Positions 24,576 to 37,421 of a stretch of DNA of 64,000 nt are shown one piece after another (position 1 is the stretch's first letter; each line of letters opens with the position of its first letter). Position numbers and translations under genes: made by a program. The notes under the pieces are model-generated. The model was not told the origin of the DNA. It did no database searches and saw nothing but the letters and a program-made list of their open reading frames with translations. The stretch is from Mytilus galloprovincialis (Eukaryota; Mollusca; Bivalvia; Mytilida; Mytilidae): assembly GCF_965363235.1 (NCBI RefSeq), contig NC_134846.1:2423001-2487000 (forward strand), given 5' to 3'.

Positions 24576-27500
24576 GTAATTAAAAAATTAAAGCAATAAA
24601 CATTTGATCGATATCTTCGATTTTCTATCAAATGTCATCAGACGTTTTCTAGTTCGCACTTGAATATTTAAACGTTATTAGAATATTCATTAGTCGCGTT
24701 CTTATTCTTGTTATATAACGTTACCGTTAACTTTCGACAATAATGGTTTTCTTTGCAATGGACAGGCTTGCTTAAGTAAATTTTATAAAAAGACTAACCG
24801 TTCTCATTGCAATTAAAACCTTATTCAGTAAATATGAGGTTTGTTTTAAGTTTTTTGTGAATTTCAATCAGTTTCAAGAATATATTTGTACTATAAGGGG
24901 AATGCGTGTCTTTTTTGTTGATCTTGTTGAGAAAAAAATGTATGGCTATCCAAGTATTTTTAGCCATAATTGAGGGCATTTCTGGTAAAGGCGTTTGATC
25001 AATTCGTTAAATTTTACTTGTCGATTTTTAGGGAAACTGTACCTTTAAATAGACTCAAAATGCCTGCAAAGTGACTATCGTATTATACCATTCAATTTGA
25101 TTCAAACGTCCACAACTTTACAATTTCCGAGCAAACATAAAGAGCTTTTAAGCATAACGAGAAATACAATTTAGAAGTACTGACTGATATCACAAGTACA
25201 TAGATGCAATGATTAATAAATGTAGTCATATGGAATAAGGCCAAGGAGACGGTAGCTTAACTAAAGTAGGTTGTCAGGTATTATCAACCGAAATCATAAA
25301 TATAAAAAGCAAAAAAATGTATAATTTTGGGAGAGTTTGTTTGGTTTGGGAAAAGATGGCTTGATATCGGAAAGGATTATCGTGCCAACTTTTGATTGCG
25401 TTAATAAAGACGCCATTTTTGTTTAGGATATGCATGTAATCATAATCATATTTTTGCAATTTCATGAACTTACAAATTAGTCTTGTTGATAAAATACATA
25501 AATCAATGCACAAAGCCAAATCATACAAATATCTTACCGTGTATTTTCCATTGATCGCGAATAATTAATTACACGAGGAAACTACTGAACTAATTATATA
25601 TCCAGCTTGTGAAAATTTTCATGTTCATGGGAAACCCAATCTATTTTTATATTTGTGTAAGTCATGATATAATCTTTATAAAGCTACACGTAGCATGTCT
25701 ATTGATATATCGGTGAATACATACAGCTGTCTGCCTTTAAAAGTTATCATAATTTACCTCCGTACCATAATAACAATCATATTTACAAATACAAATATAG
25801 CTTTGATTAATATAATATGTTCAGGCTTGTGCTCCTTGTTGTTTTACGGTCAAATATACATATCATTTTGTAGACCCGAAAAGGTCACAGTGTTGATATT
25901 GTATGAATGAAATATACTTAGAAGACGAAATATATGACAGCAATGCTTTCAAATATTTGCAATATTGTCTCTTTTTTCGCTTAAATAAAAGTACGAGTGA
26001 CACATCATCATCTCAGGTTGTACAGGAAACTTTAAGTCAAATCAGGTGACATAAATTTATTTATATTATTTCACTTTAGTCTGTCAACACTCAAAAGAAT
26101 GAGTTTCCCAATCACGATTGTGTTTAGGAAGAAGTTTGGCATAGAGACGGACTTTATTAATATGGGGTGGATTGAGTCCGCATAAACATATTTATCCCCA
26201 CTACATGTGCCTGTTCCAATGCAAGAACCTGCAGTTCAGTGCGCGATTGTTGTTTGTTCTAAAGTAATCAATAGATCAACGAATAACATTCAAAATATTT
26301 GGAGCAAACCCTCTACTATGAGGTGTGTTTAAATGGTTTGATTTATGACATATTTTTGATACAAGTTATTAGTTATCAACTCCTTTCAGCATTAATTATT
26401 TTTTAAAAGTATCGGAAATTCAGAAGACAATTCATGTTTACTCGATCGCCAATGTTCCTAACGCATTTAATAACACGATATAGCTTAACTAAATAATATT
26501 ATGTTCGATTTTAAAAATCTTCGCCTCCAATCCTTTCGACATTCTGGCCTTATACTAGTATTATATTGTATACTTTAATTAGTGTTTTACATGAGTGACA
26601 TGTACATGATGTAACATTGGTTTTGTAAAAATGCACTGTAAGTAATAAGTGGGAAAATTATTCTTTTTTTACATTAAGATTTATGTGAAATACTTAAGCA
26701 TGTTGGTGTCGCCTCAATCACGGTATTTTATCTAATGTATCATTCATTCATTTGAATTTTAAACGTATACTTTATTAGTTAGTATTATTCCCTGCAATTC
26801 CTCAAATCTTTATTAAACCAATATTAGCAATTTTGCAATCTATATATAAACAACATGTAATCGTCTTTAAACACTCCTAGTGGTATTTTTAGATATGACG
26901 AAACAGTAAGTCAATGATGTCTTTTCGGATTGTTTAATTAGATAAGGTAGGATGTCATATTAAGATTATGATGTTACATATTTAGAATAAGTTTATCGTC
27001 ACTTTGTTTTCGCTGCATTCCAATTTACGTGATGGTACTTCAAATTGACATTGCATATGATAAGTTCGTTACTAGTATTTGGTGATGTATATAATCATAT
27101 AGAAATACGATGTGATTAGTTTCAGGCATTGTGGTGTTTGGTTTTATTGGCATAATGATTATTTATATAAATTTTCTGCATAAATTGTGCTTAATATAAT
27201 TGACTTAATCTACACCTGTGTTCCCAATTGGTTAACCACTATCATCACATTAGCAGAATATGTATAGCACAATAATAACCATTTAGAAAGTAAAAAGCAC
27301 TTGCAAATACATGTGGATACCACAGTAGTCGAAAACTAAGTGCCAGTCTCAACATTTCAAATATATACAGGAATGCATTACTGATTAAACCTATGTTACA
27401 TGTATCACTATTATTGAAGAATTCTCTCGATAATTATATGTAGAATATTTGATAAATTTCGAAGTAAGTCCACATATATGCAGCAATGTATTTACAAATA

Positions 27501-28037
27501 GTATCCCGTCACGGAAGTATTGTGAGGTTTTTTTTAACTTATGTGATTAAATGTTCCTTTTATATCAGTTGCATCTGTTTTCCAACCGAAAATATCAAAA
27601 GTAATTTCTGACTCTATGCGAATTTCATACAAGTCAGCATTTTTGATAGCTATAAATTCAGTGTTAATCAACAATTTTCTACATTATAAAATGACAATAC
27701 CAAATCAGGAATATGACTTTTTTTCATTCGTTGATATGTTTGCGCTTTTGATTTTGTATCTTTCTGTGTTGAATTTTCCTTGGAGTTCAGTATTTTTTAT
27801 TTTACATTTTTTTTATATCCTACGTCTTTAATCCGAAAGCTTCATACAATTTACAGAGTATTTTTTCATAACAAACCTTCCTTAATTTTTTTTTTTTTTT
27901 AAATTATAAAGACATTCTAAGGTTTCAACTTAGTCATGCAAATAAGGCTGTGACTTATATGTTCTGTTTTGTCATATAGCTCTATAAATGTTAGTTTTAT
28001 ACATCTGTGACTTCCAAATATTCAGTTTGAGTAGTTA
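24576..28037. other. Gene-free AT-rich stretch
   Basis: No exon is recognised on either strand. The only repeat seen is a family D fragment at about 27650-27830. The open frames at 25274-25528 (-) and 25695-25910 (+) have no domain or paralogous support. Upstream exons of bZIP A could lie here but cannot be identified. Confidence 0.5.
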
Positions 28038-29590
28038 GTTATCAAAGGTACCAGGATTATAATTTAATACGCCAGACGCGCGTTTCGTCTACATAAGACT
28101 CATCAGTGACGCTCAGATCAAAACAGTTAAAATGCCAAACAAATACAAAGTTGAAGAGCATTGAGGACCCAAAAATTCCTAAAAGTTGTGCCAAATACGG
28201 CTAAGGTAATCTACTCCTGGGCGTAAGAAAATCCTTAGTTTTTCGAAAAATTAAAAGTTTTGTAAACAGAAAATTTATAGAAATGACCATATAATTGATA
28301 TTCATGTCAACACCGAAGTGCTGACTACTGGGCTGGTGATACCCTCGGGGACGAAACGTCCACCAGCAGTGGCATCGACCCAGTGGTGTAAATAGTTATC
28401 AAAGGTACCAGGATTATAATTTAATACGCCAGACGCGCGTTTCGTCTACATAAGACTCATCAGTGACGCTCAGATCAAAACAGTTAAAATGCCAAACAAA
28501 TACAAAGTTGAAGAGCATTGAGGACCCAAAAATTCCTAAAAGTTGTGCCAAATACGGCTAAGGTAATCTACTCCTGGGCGTAAGAAAATCCTTAGTTTTT
28601 CGAAAAATTAAAAGTTTTGTAAACAGAAAATTTATAGAAATGACCATATAATTGATATTCATGTCAACACCGAAGTGCTGACTACTGGGCTGGTGATACC
28701 CTCGGGGACGAAACGTCCACCAGCAGTGGCATCGACCCAGTGGTGTAAATAGTTATCAAAGGTACCAGGATTATAATTTAATACGCCAGACGCGCGTTTC
28801 GTCTACATAAGACTCATCAGTGACGCTCAGATCAAAACAGTTAAAATGCCAAACAAATACAAAGTTGAAGAGCATTGAGGACCCAAAAATTCCTAAAAGT
28901 TGTGCCAAATACGGCTAAGGTAATCTACTCCTGGGCGTAAGAAAATCCTTAGTTTTTCGAAAAATTAAAAGTTTTGTAAACAGAAAATTTATAGAAATGA
29001 CCATATAATTGATATTCATGTCAACACCGAAGTGCTGACTACTGGGCTGGTGATACCCTCGGGGACGAAACGTCCACCAGCAGTGGCATCGACCCAGTGG
29101 TGTAAATAGTTATCAAAGGTACCAGGATTTGAGCATTCCCGATTAAGATAAATAGTACGCCAGACGCGCTTTTCGTCTACATAAGACTCATCAGTGACGC
29201 TCAAATCGAAATATTTATAATGCCAAACAAGTTCAAAGTTGAAGAACATTGAGGATTCAAAATTCCAAAAAGTTGTGCCAAATACGGCTAAGGTAATCTA
29301 TGCCTGAAATAAGAAAATCCTTAGTTTTTCGAAACAGGAAATTTATTAAAATGACCACATGATTGATATTCATGTCAACACCGAAATGTTGATTACTGGG
29401 CTGGTGATACCCTCGGGCACGAAACGTACACCAGCAGTGTCATCGACCCAGTGGTTTAAATAGTTATCATAAGTACCAGGATTATAATTTGGTACGCCAG
29501 ACGCGCGTTTCGTCTACATAAGACTCATCAGTGACGCTCAAATCGAAATATTTATAAAGCCAAACAAGTACAAAGTTGAAGAGCAAAGAT
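28038..29590 (+). repeat. Repeat family F1, 357-bp tandem array
   Basis: Units start at 28038, 28395, 28752, 29109 and 29463. The first three 357-bp units (28038-29108) read as identical base for base; the fourth (354 bp) and the partial fifth are diverged. Each unit has a conserved head (GGTACCAGGATTATAATTTA, GACGCGCGTTTCGTC, CATCAGTGACGCTCAGATC) and a tail with nested hairpin arms GCTGGTG/CACCAGC and GGACG-AAA-CGTCC. Other F1 copies: 10336-10495, 10755-11590, 43435-43610. Confidence 0.95.
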
Positions 29591-30979
29591 AAAGCCAGGA
29601 AAACTGCTTCCGATGCAGGGAATTTAACAGAAACAAATAACATATTTCATATTACAAACACAGTGTGAATGACGAGATGGTTTCTTAAATTCAACTTTCG
29701 AACAAACGTGAACCATACCATATTAATTCTTCCTATTTTCAGCTTACTATTGACAAACAAACGGTGGTAATTGTGGAAAAACCGTTCAATACAAGCTAAT
29801 TATAACATACAAAAATGAAAAGATTTTTAACAATACAGAAATAGCTATGCCCTCAGCAAGGTAAATGTTATACACACGAAAGCGATCTTGACGATATAAA
29901 CATTTATAAAACAGTCATCAATATTACTAATGCTCAATTGTTTTCTGTTTATTACATAGCTAGGGTGTTTTTACATTGTCTTTTGGTTTTTTGTTGCACT
30001 TAAGTGTTTCTGTTGTTTCGTTGTTTTTCCTCTTATAGTTGATGTGTTTTCCTCAGTTTTAATTTGTAAGCAGGGTTTGTTTTCTCTCAATCGATTTATG
30101 ACTTTCGAGCAGTGATATACTACTGTTGCCTTTATTTACCACAGGGGGAAATCCAGAACTATTTATAATTGATCAATGAAATTATTCTTCGCACACAAGA
30201 GGTGTCCTTCACACGAGCAATCTTTAGATGCATATATGTCTGAAATGTGATTTATTGATGTAATAATAACAGTGATGTGAATCACTGTTGTAATTTAAGG
30301 ATTGCTATTTTATGCATTTGAGTTAAATGTAAAATGCCCTGGATATTTCTTTTAATGTGTATTAATTTTTTTTTAAATGTCTAGACTAGCTACAATAACA
30401 GTATTACAATTTGTTGAGTTCTTAATTGTTAAAAATCACATGTAAACATTCAATTGTCACAATTTTGGTGTAAGTTCAATCTCTGTCTCATTAATGATTT
30501 CCTCTTTATTTATAGAAAGATGATAATGACGTAACTGATGTATCTTTGTTAAAACAAATCTCTTTCGTTGGCAACATCTTCTTATCAGTTCTTTTGTCTT
30601 TTGATTAGCTGTTGTACATGACTATTCTAAATCTCCTGTATTTCATATCTTACAAGGAAATCATCTGTCGAATATAAATATTTTCTTAAATATTGTCTTA
30701 TATACTGAAGTATATAACCTCTTATAAGAGTTGGATTCTCCATCGTAAGTGTTTTCAAATCGCTATAAATGATATTTATAAATGAGAAATGAATTTTAGT
30801 CCGTATTCTTAATCAATTAAATACAACAAAAAAAGATCATATGTTCAGGCATTAAAAGTGGGCGAATATAACAGAGAGACATTCAAACTAAAAAAAAACT
30901 AAAAATAGATTGATAATGTCTTTGTTAAAAACAACAACAACAAAAAACAAACAATACTAAACATAATACAACATAGAAA
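29591..30979. other. Gene-free stretch with a family C fragment
   Basis: Family C occupies about 29990-30140 (+). The remainder is AT-rich and holds nothing I can identify. Confidence 0.5.
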
Positions 30980-32410
30980 ACTGAACCTCACCAAAACATA
31001 GGCTTCATCTCAGGTGTTACATAAGGGTAAGCAGATCCGGTAACACTCGTCGTATTGCTAATATTAGACCAAACCCGATAATGTCTAAATCTGTAGGTCA
31101 CAATCAATAAAGGCGACGGGATTGTAGTTAGAAACATATTCGCTATCATCTATGAAACGGGTCTTCCGTAACGGTCAACCAACTCATGATGGCGTCGGTT
31201 ATACAAAAAAGGGACGAAAGATACCAAAGGAACAGTCAAACTCATAGATCGAAAATAAACTGACAACGCCATGGCTAAAAAAAAAGACAAACAGACAAAT
31301 ATTAGTATACAAGACAAACCATAGAAAACTAACGACTAAACAACATGAATCCCACCAAAAACTGGGGATGATCTCAGGTGCTCCGGAAGGGTAAGCAGAT
31401 CCTGCTCCAAATGTGGCATACATCGTGTTTCTCATGTGTTTTCAAACCCGGTAAATACTCTTATTCGTTAGGTCACGAAAAAGGGAAATGGATTGTTGTT
31501 TCCACATAAGGAACATATCCGATATTAACTATGAAATGATTATTCCATAACAGTCAACCAAACTCGTGATGGCGTCCGTAAAATGTACGAATAACATTAA
31601 CGGTACCAATTTTCCTGCCCCAGATGCGCATTTCGACAATACATGTCTCATCAGTGATGCTCGTGGCCAAAACATATGAAATCCAAAGCGTATATTAAAA
31701 AAGAAGAGCTATAATCCAAAAGGTCCAAAAAGTATAGCCAAATCCGTGAAAGGAATCAGAGCTTAGCATGAGGGAGATACGTTCCTTAATTTATAATAAT
31801 TTCTAACATTTTGTAACAGCAAATTTTAAAAACACAAAAAAATAACGACGAAGGAATGATTCAACTTCACCATTTGGAATTCTTGGCTTCATTGTTTCTT
31901 TGTAAGCAGCAACCCACTATCTAGGAAATCATTTTAGCAAATACAAGCCCGGTAATATCGTATCAATTGGAAAACATATGAAATCCAAAGTGTGTATTTA
32001 AGATGAAGAGCTATAATCCAAAAGGTCCAAAAAGTATAGCCGAATCCGTGAAAGGAATCAGAGCTTTGCATGAGGGAGATACATTCCTTAATTTATAATA
32101 ATTTCTAACATTTTGTAACAGCAAATTTTAATAACACAAAAAAATAACGACGAAGGAATGATTCAACTTCACCATTTGGAATTCTTGGTTTAATTGTTTC
32201 TTTGTAAGCAGCAACTCACTATCTAGGAAATCATTGCAGCAAATACAAGCCCGGGAATATCGTATCAATTGGAAAACATATACTCCGTTTGCAGGCGTGG
32301 CCGAAATGTTGCATCATAGAATGGATATTATACATCTGGGATGCTGAAATCATCTCTTTTGTCATAAAGTTTTGTTTACAACCAATCCTCATTGTCGATC
32401 ATACTAAATA
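30980..32410 (-). mobile_element. Penelope-like retroelement wreck with nested insertion
   Basis: Minus-strand remains of the 61-kb family. 30985-31198 and 31206-31590 are two 3'-tail pieces in series (GGTGCTCCGGAAGGGTAAGC, then GTCAACCAA...GATGGCGTC). Repeat R (31592-31847) is inserted in the second, flanked by ACGAA on both sides. Reverse-transcriptase-derived sequence follows (31853-31972). A ~302-bp segment spanning part of R and this coding remnant is then duplicated in tandem (about 31673-31974 and 31975-32280), and more decayed coding sequence runs to ~32410. Confidence 0.75.
31592..31847 (-). repeat. Repeat R copy inserted in the Penelope-like element
   Basis: Shown on + it runs from TAACATTAACGGTACC to AACACAAAAAAATAACG. 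The single copy at 40445-40670 is in the opposite orientation. Conserved words: CAGATGCGCATTTCGACAAT, CATCAGTGATGCTCGTGGCC and GGAATCAGAGCTT. ACGAA at 31587-31591 and 31848-31852 looks like a target duplication. Confidence 0.75.
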
Positions 32411-35249
32411 ATGAAGCAACATAGGTTCAAATCCCTATCACAAAGTTAACAAAAGCTAAATTTGGCTATTCGTTTTAAGCCCTTTTTCTGTCATATACTA
32501 CCATTGGATCATATCGTTTATACATACGTGAAACTGTAAATAGTATCAAAATTCCTATCCTATCAAACTGGTAAAATGTTTTGGAATATAATTGTATATT
32601 ATATACTGTAAGTGATTGACTACAAAACATGTACGCATAATATGTTAACAAAATGACATATTGAACTGTAACTTGCATCATTATTACTATCATTTTTATC
32701 TTTACCATATCTATTATTATTATCTTGATTTTATTTTATGTTGGTTTTTTTATTATTATTATTAACTTTATTTCCATTACTATTTTTATTACCATTCATG
32801 TTGTAAAAGGAGGAACGAATAAAGCATGATGTGCTATTTGTCTTGTGCCGAGATGCCAAATTTGTATAAAGTCGCTTTCTATAATAAGAAAAAAAACTAT
32901 TACACATCACTGGTAATGAGATTTTATACATTATCGTTGATCATCTCAACGAGATTGATTTTCTCGCTTGAGCCGGGACGGCGAAAATGAGAAAAAAAAC
33001 ATCAAGTTCAGATGACCAATGATAATTTGTTCTACGATATTTTACCTATGACAGCGTTGTCAATTTCATGCCAATTTCATTAGCAACGCCACGTGTCCCC
33101 TTAGTTTCTAGAGAAAATTTTCATATCACTTCTCGACTCCGTTTCATATCACTCGACTCCGCTGAAAAAGAAAACTATCAGTCAGTAATTATATGTAAGA
33201 TCAAGGGAACATTTAGTATAGTAGCGATATAAATTGAATACTGCATTTGATCGGTTTCTTACCCTTCTCATTTAATTATTTATTTAAATATATAGTCGTT
33301 CCGATGCAATTATTTAGGTAAGTAAATAAATTTTCAGATAAATCGAGTGTTAATCGGATCAATTGAAATGAAAGTAATAAAGAACTAATGAAATAATGAA
33401 ATATTTATGATGTAAGATTTTTTGTTATTGTACTAATGCATACTTCCTATATCACATCTTCCTATATCTATTAAAAGAAGTCTTGGATTTTATTTGTACA
33501 TTGTATGTAAACTTTAAGAATGAATTTTTTTTAAATGTGGTGTTTGATACTGTTTAAGTCGCTATACATAATGTTACACGTTAAGAAATTAAGTGAAAAG
33601 AGAAATAAAACCAATTCAAATATGTCAATCGGGTAATTTATATACATGCAATTACAATATATTTTATGAAGATATTAAATCCTTTGCGATATTGTTTGTT
33701 GTAATCATCCGTATACAAAGAATGTAGAAAATTTCAACGCACAACCAAAAAGTGCGATTCGGATACAAAGCCTAAGGATTTAAACAGTGCTGTTTCCAAT
33801 TTGTTTATCCCGGTATATTTATATTTACTTCATTAAAAAAGTATATACTATATACGATCATTTTAACCTATATTGAGGGGGGCAGGACCTTTTTCGGAAC
33901 TCCATGATCGGGTGTTTTAAGCCCGGGATTTTGGGATTGATCCTTTCGGGATCTGGGAATTCATTTTTCGAATTTCGGGATGTCGGGTTTTAATTTCTTA
34001 TTCCCCCTCTATGTTTTTAACCTTTGTACGCGCTTATTTTCTTTGGTAGATACTTTTTTATCATACTTCAAGTTTGCAAAAAAAACAAAAAAAAAACAAC
34101 ATGTCTTTCTCATATAACCTTTATTATGGTTTATAAAACACATTATCAAGCTAACAATTGCTAAATATTACACACATCATCTTATTTGTCTGTATTTTTG
34201 TTTGTTAATAATTGCTTTTTTTCAACAATGTATCGAATGTTCATTTGAAATCAATTTCCATGTAAAATTATCTGCATTGCGTATTCCTAACAATTTCGTA
34301 AAATATTCCTTTTACACTATTAATGCCTTTATTCTATTGATATGTATACCACTTGCCGAATTTGATTTGAATCAGTGAAAAAAAATTTTAAATTTCCATA
34401 TTATAGCATTTAATTTTTTGAGCTTTCGATTTGCCATTTAATTACGGTCTTTCCGTTTTGAATTTCCTCGGAGTTTGGTAATTTTCATATTTTACTTTTA
34501 TTTGTACAGTAAGCAATTATATACTAAAACTTTCTTAAGATTTACGCTTAACACTCCAAATGGTATGAAGTATACTAATCATAAATTTGACATTGTCATT
34601 GGGGAAATTTTAATTATTTCTTTCAAATATTGATGTGCAAGTTCTATATGCATTATCTTGTTTTGAAATAAACTGCATCTTTAATTACAATTTCGTCTAT
34701 TTAGTACATATTTCATATGTATGTATCTGTCTGCGCATTTACATACTGTATTCCTGTCACGTTGTGTTGTCATTTTAACTGTATTTTTTACATTGCCATA
34801 TACCATGTGAGCAGGTTTTCGATTAGTCCTAAAACTAGGTTCAATCCTCTTTTTTTCTTAAAATGTCCAGTACTAAGTCAGGAATATGGCAGTTGTTATT
34901 AAATGTTTCTATGTATGGTGGCGTTTGGTTTTGTTGCAGTTCATTGTTTCTGTTGTTCCATTGTTTATCCCTTATAGTTAATGAGCTTCACTCGGCTTTA
35001 GTTTCTACCCCAGATTTAGTTTCTCTTAATATATATGACTATTAAACAGCAGTATGAAGATATAAGATACGGTATGATTGCCAATGAATCAATTCTCAAT
35101 CCCAGTCACCGTTTGTATAAGTAAACCATTATAGGTCAACGTACGTTCTTCAACACGAAGCCTTAGCTCACTCCGAACAGCAATTTTAAAAAGTTCCCAA
35201 AAATGACTAGTGTAAAACCATTCAAACAGAAAAAACAACGGTCTAATCT
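32411..35249. other. Gene-free AT-rich stretch
   Basis: Contains an ATT-rich stretch (about 32690-32800), a short G/C-containing block near 33880-33990 (GGGATTTTGGGATTGATCC-type) and family D then C fragments at 34430-34510 and 34790-35050 (+), with a family A fragment (-) at 35050-35180. No exon recognised. Confidence 0.5.
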
Positions 35250-35254
35250 ATATA

Positions 35255-35730
35255 TAAAACAAGAATGTGTCCATAGTACACGGATGACTCACTCGCACTA
35301 TCATATCACATATTCAATGGACCGTGAAATTGGGGTCAATACTTTAATTTGGCATTGAAATTAGAAAGATCATATCATAAGGAACACGTGTACTGAGTTT
35401 CAAGTTGATTGGACTTCAGCTTCATCAAAAACTACCTTGACCAAAAACTTAAACCAAAACTTTAACCTGAGCTTCGCACTATCCTTTTCTTTGTTCAGGT
35501 GACAGTGAAATTGGGGTCAAACTTTAATTTGGCATTAAGATTAGAAAGATCATATCATGGGGAAAATGCATGTGTACTAAGCTGCAAGTTGAATGGACTT
35601 CAACTTCATCAAAAACTACCTTGAGCAAAAACTTTAACGGACGGGCGAAAAGACAAATGAACGAACGAACGGAGGCACAGACCAGAAAACATAATGCCCC
35701 TCTACTATCGAGGGTGGGGCATAAAAACAA
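35255..35730 (+). repeat. Interspersed repeat family E, with internal duplication
   Basis: Starts AACAAGAATGTGTCC and ends GGTGGGGCATAAAA; ATGACTCAC/GTGGGGCAT near the ends are remnants of an inverted pair. The GTGAAATTGGGGTCAA to AAAAACTACCTTGA block occurs twice (about 35323-35440 and 35507-35625). A 5' partial copy lies at 36065-36260. The frame at 35570-35911 belongs to this repeat and its flank, not to a gene. Confidence 0.75.
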
Positions 35731-36064
35731 AAGACCAGAAACACTTATGAACCACAGCAACAAACGACAATCACTGAACTTTAAGTTTCTAACTTATAAC
35801 ATGTGCAAACAAATGCTTCGGGTTTCAAGGTACAAAAAGAGGGGCGAAAAATTCCAGAGGAACGTTCAAAATCATAGTTCGAAAAAAAAACTAGCAACGT
35901 TATGGCTTTAGTAGTACCAATCTTCACCTTAAACAGTAGTGCAGCATCACAACCTAGAAACACACAAAATATCAATTGAAATGGCTGAACGCAATCAAAC
36001 GACATATTAACACAAACAAATAAACATTCACTGAACGAATAAATTTCATTGATGATACAATGTA

Positions 36065-36260
36065 AATAAAACAAGAATGTGTCCCAAGTACACGAATGCC
36101 CCACTCGCACTATCATTTTTTATGTTCACTGGACCGTGAAATTGGGGAAATACTCTAATTTGGCACTAAAATTAGACAGATCATATCATAGAGAACATGT
36201 GTACTAAGTTTGAAGTTGATTGGACTTTAACTTCATATTTTGTGCTTGACCTTTCTATTC
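36065..36260 (+). repeat. Family E partial copy
   Basis: Same start (AACAAGAATGTGTCC) and GGACCGTGAAATTGGGG block as 35255-35730. It stops after TTGATTGGACTTTAACTTCAT. Confidence 0.7.
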
Positions 36261-36493
36261 ACCTTGGACTCCATTTAAAAAGTCTGATTGAGCACTCGAC
36301 ACTTCTGAAAAATTTCAACTTTTACCTATTATGTCTGTTTTTTTAGTTCACATATTGTTGTCATTATAATGAAATTGTATGCGACTACCATACAAGTAAC
36401 ACGTTAGTATGTGTTTTGATTGGCGTCCATTTCACTGACCTTTGACACATTCTCCATTTCCATTTTCTTTTCTTTTATTAAGATACATTTCTG

Positions 36494-36935
36494 AAAAGAG
36501 GGCAGAAAGATGCCAAAGGGAATTTAAAACAGCAAGAACACTACCAACAGCTGGATGTGAATGCAGGTGCTATATAGAAATGGAAAGTTCACAATCTAGA
36601 ATCTGAAGTCATCTCTTTTTTCGCGAAGTTTTGCTTTTGATCATGGACTCCCATATGGACTCCAATAGTCCATTTCTTGATGTAAGACATGCGAGGCAGA
36701 CTTAATTGTATCTACTGTATCAGTTATCTCATATTCGATACGACAAATTTTTTATTCCTTACTATGAGAAAATCATCTATATAACTGAAAATAAAGTTTA
36801 GGGATAACGCTTACTTCGTTTCTTTTTGCCTAAAAAGCTACTTCTGAAGTCAGCCGCATATGAATCAATGAAAAAGTCGACAAGAAGATGAGACAGTTGG
36901 GACCCATTAGAATGCTGATAGTTTCTAACACGTCC
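36494..36935 (-). mobile_element. Penelope-like retroelement fragment, internally deleted
   Basis: The 3'-end word AAGAGGGCAGAAAGATGCCA at 36494 is followed by reverse-transcriptase-derived blocks matching 61325-61420 and 61580-61690 of the longer copy, with the 3' untranslated part mostly missing. Decayed, with no open frame. Confidence 0.65.
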
Positions 36936-37415
36936 AAAGTGAGAGATAATGATAATCAGATTGACAGGAGTATGATGTAAACATATCAAATACTGATATA
37001 CTTATTAAGGATGTACTTAGGTGTTCTTAGGTTGAATTAGATAAATCAAGAATTTAAATTAATACTTTAAGCTGGAAAAGTATTAGCTAAGGATCAGAAT
37101 AAGCTAAAAATGTTAATAGGTCATGGAGCTTCTTTTCGAGATATTTGATTAATAAAATATGGCGGGAAAAGGCTGACTCGGACTTTTACCTTATGCTTGA
37201 ATTGATATTATTTGGGTCTCAAATAAAAAGAAAGAAAATCAAAAATCTGCTTAAATTTTGTCAAATGACCTGTTATGAGCTATAAAGTCTTATATTAAAA
37301 GGTAATTAGGCGTTATTAGACAAAATAGTTTACCTTGTATCGTATGAGAAAACACCAAGGAGTTCCAATAGTTGACTGAAATTCCAAAATCTTACCTAAG
37401 TACATCCTTAAAAAC

Positions 37416-37421
37416 TTTATT
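37416..37421 (-). promoter_or_regulatory. Polyadenylation signal AATAAA overlapping the stop of gene B
   Basis: The last codon AAA and the stop TAA plus the next A form AATAAA on the minus strand. Together with gene A this makes the coding end and the polyadenylation signal nearly coincide in both copies. Confidence 0.65.

Noticed and set aside
35570-35911. 113-residue open frame on +
   Set aside because: Runs through repeat family E and a retroelement tail remnant; basic composition comes from the repeat.
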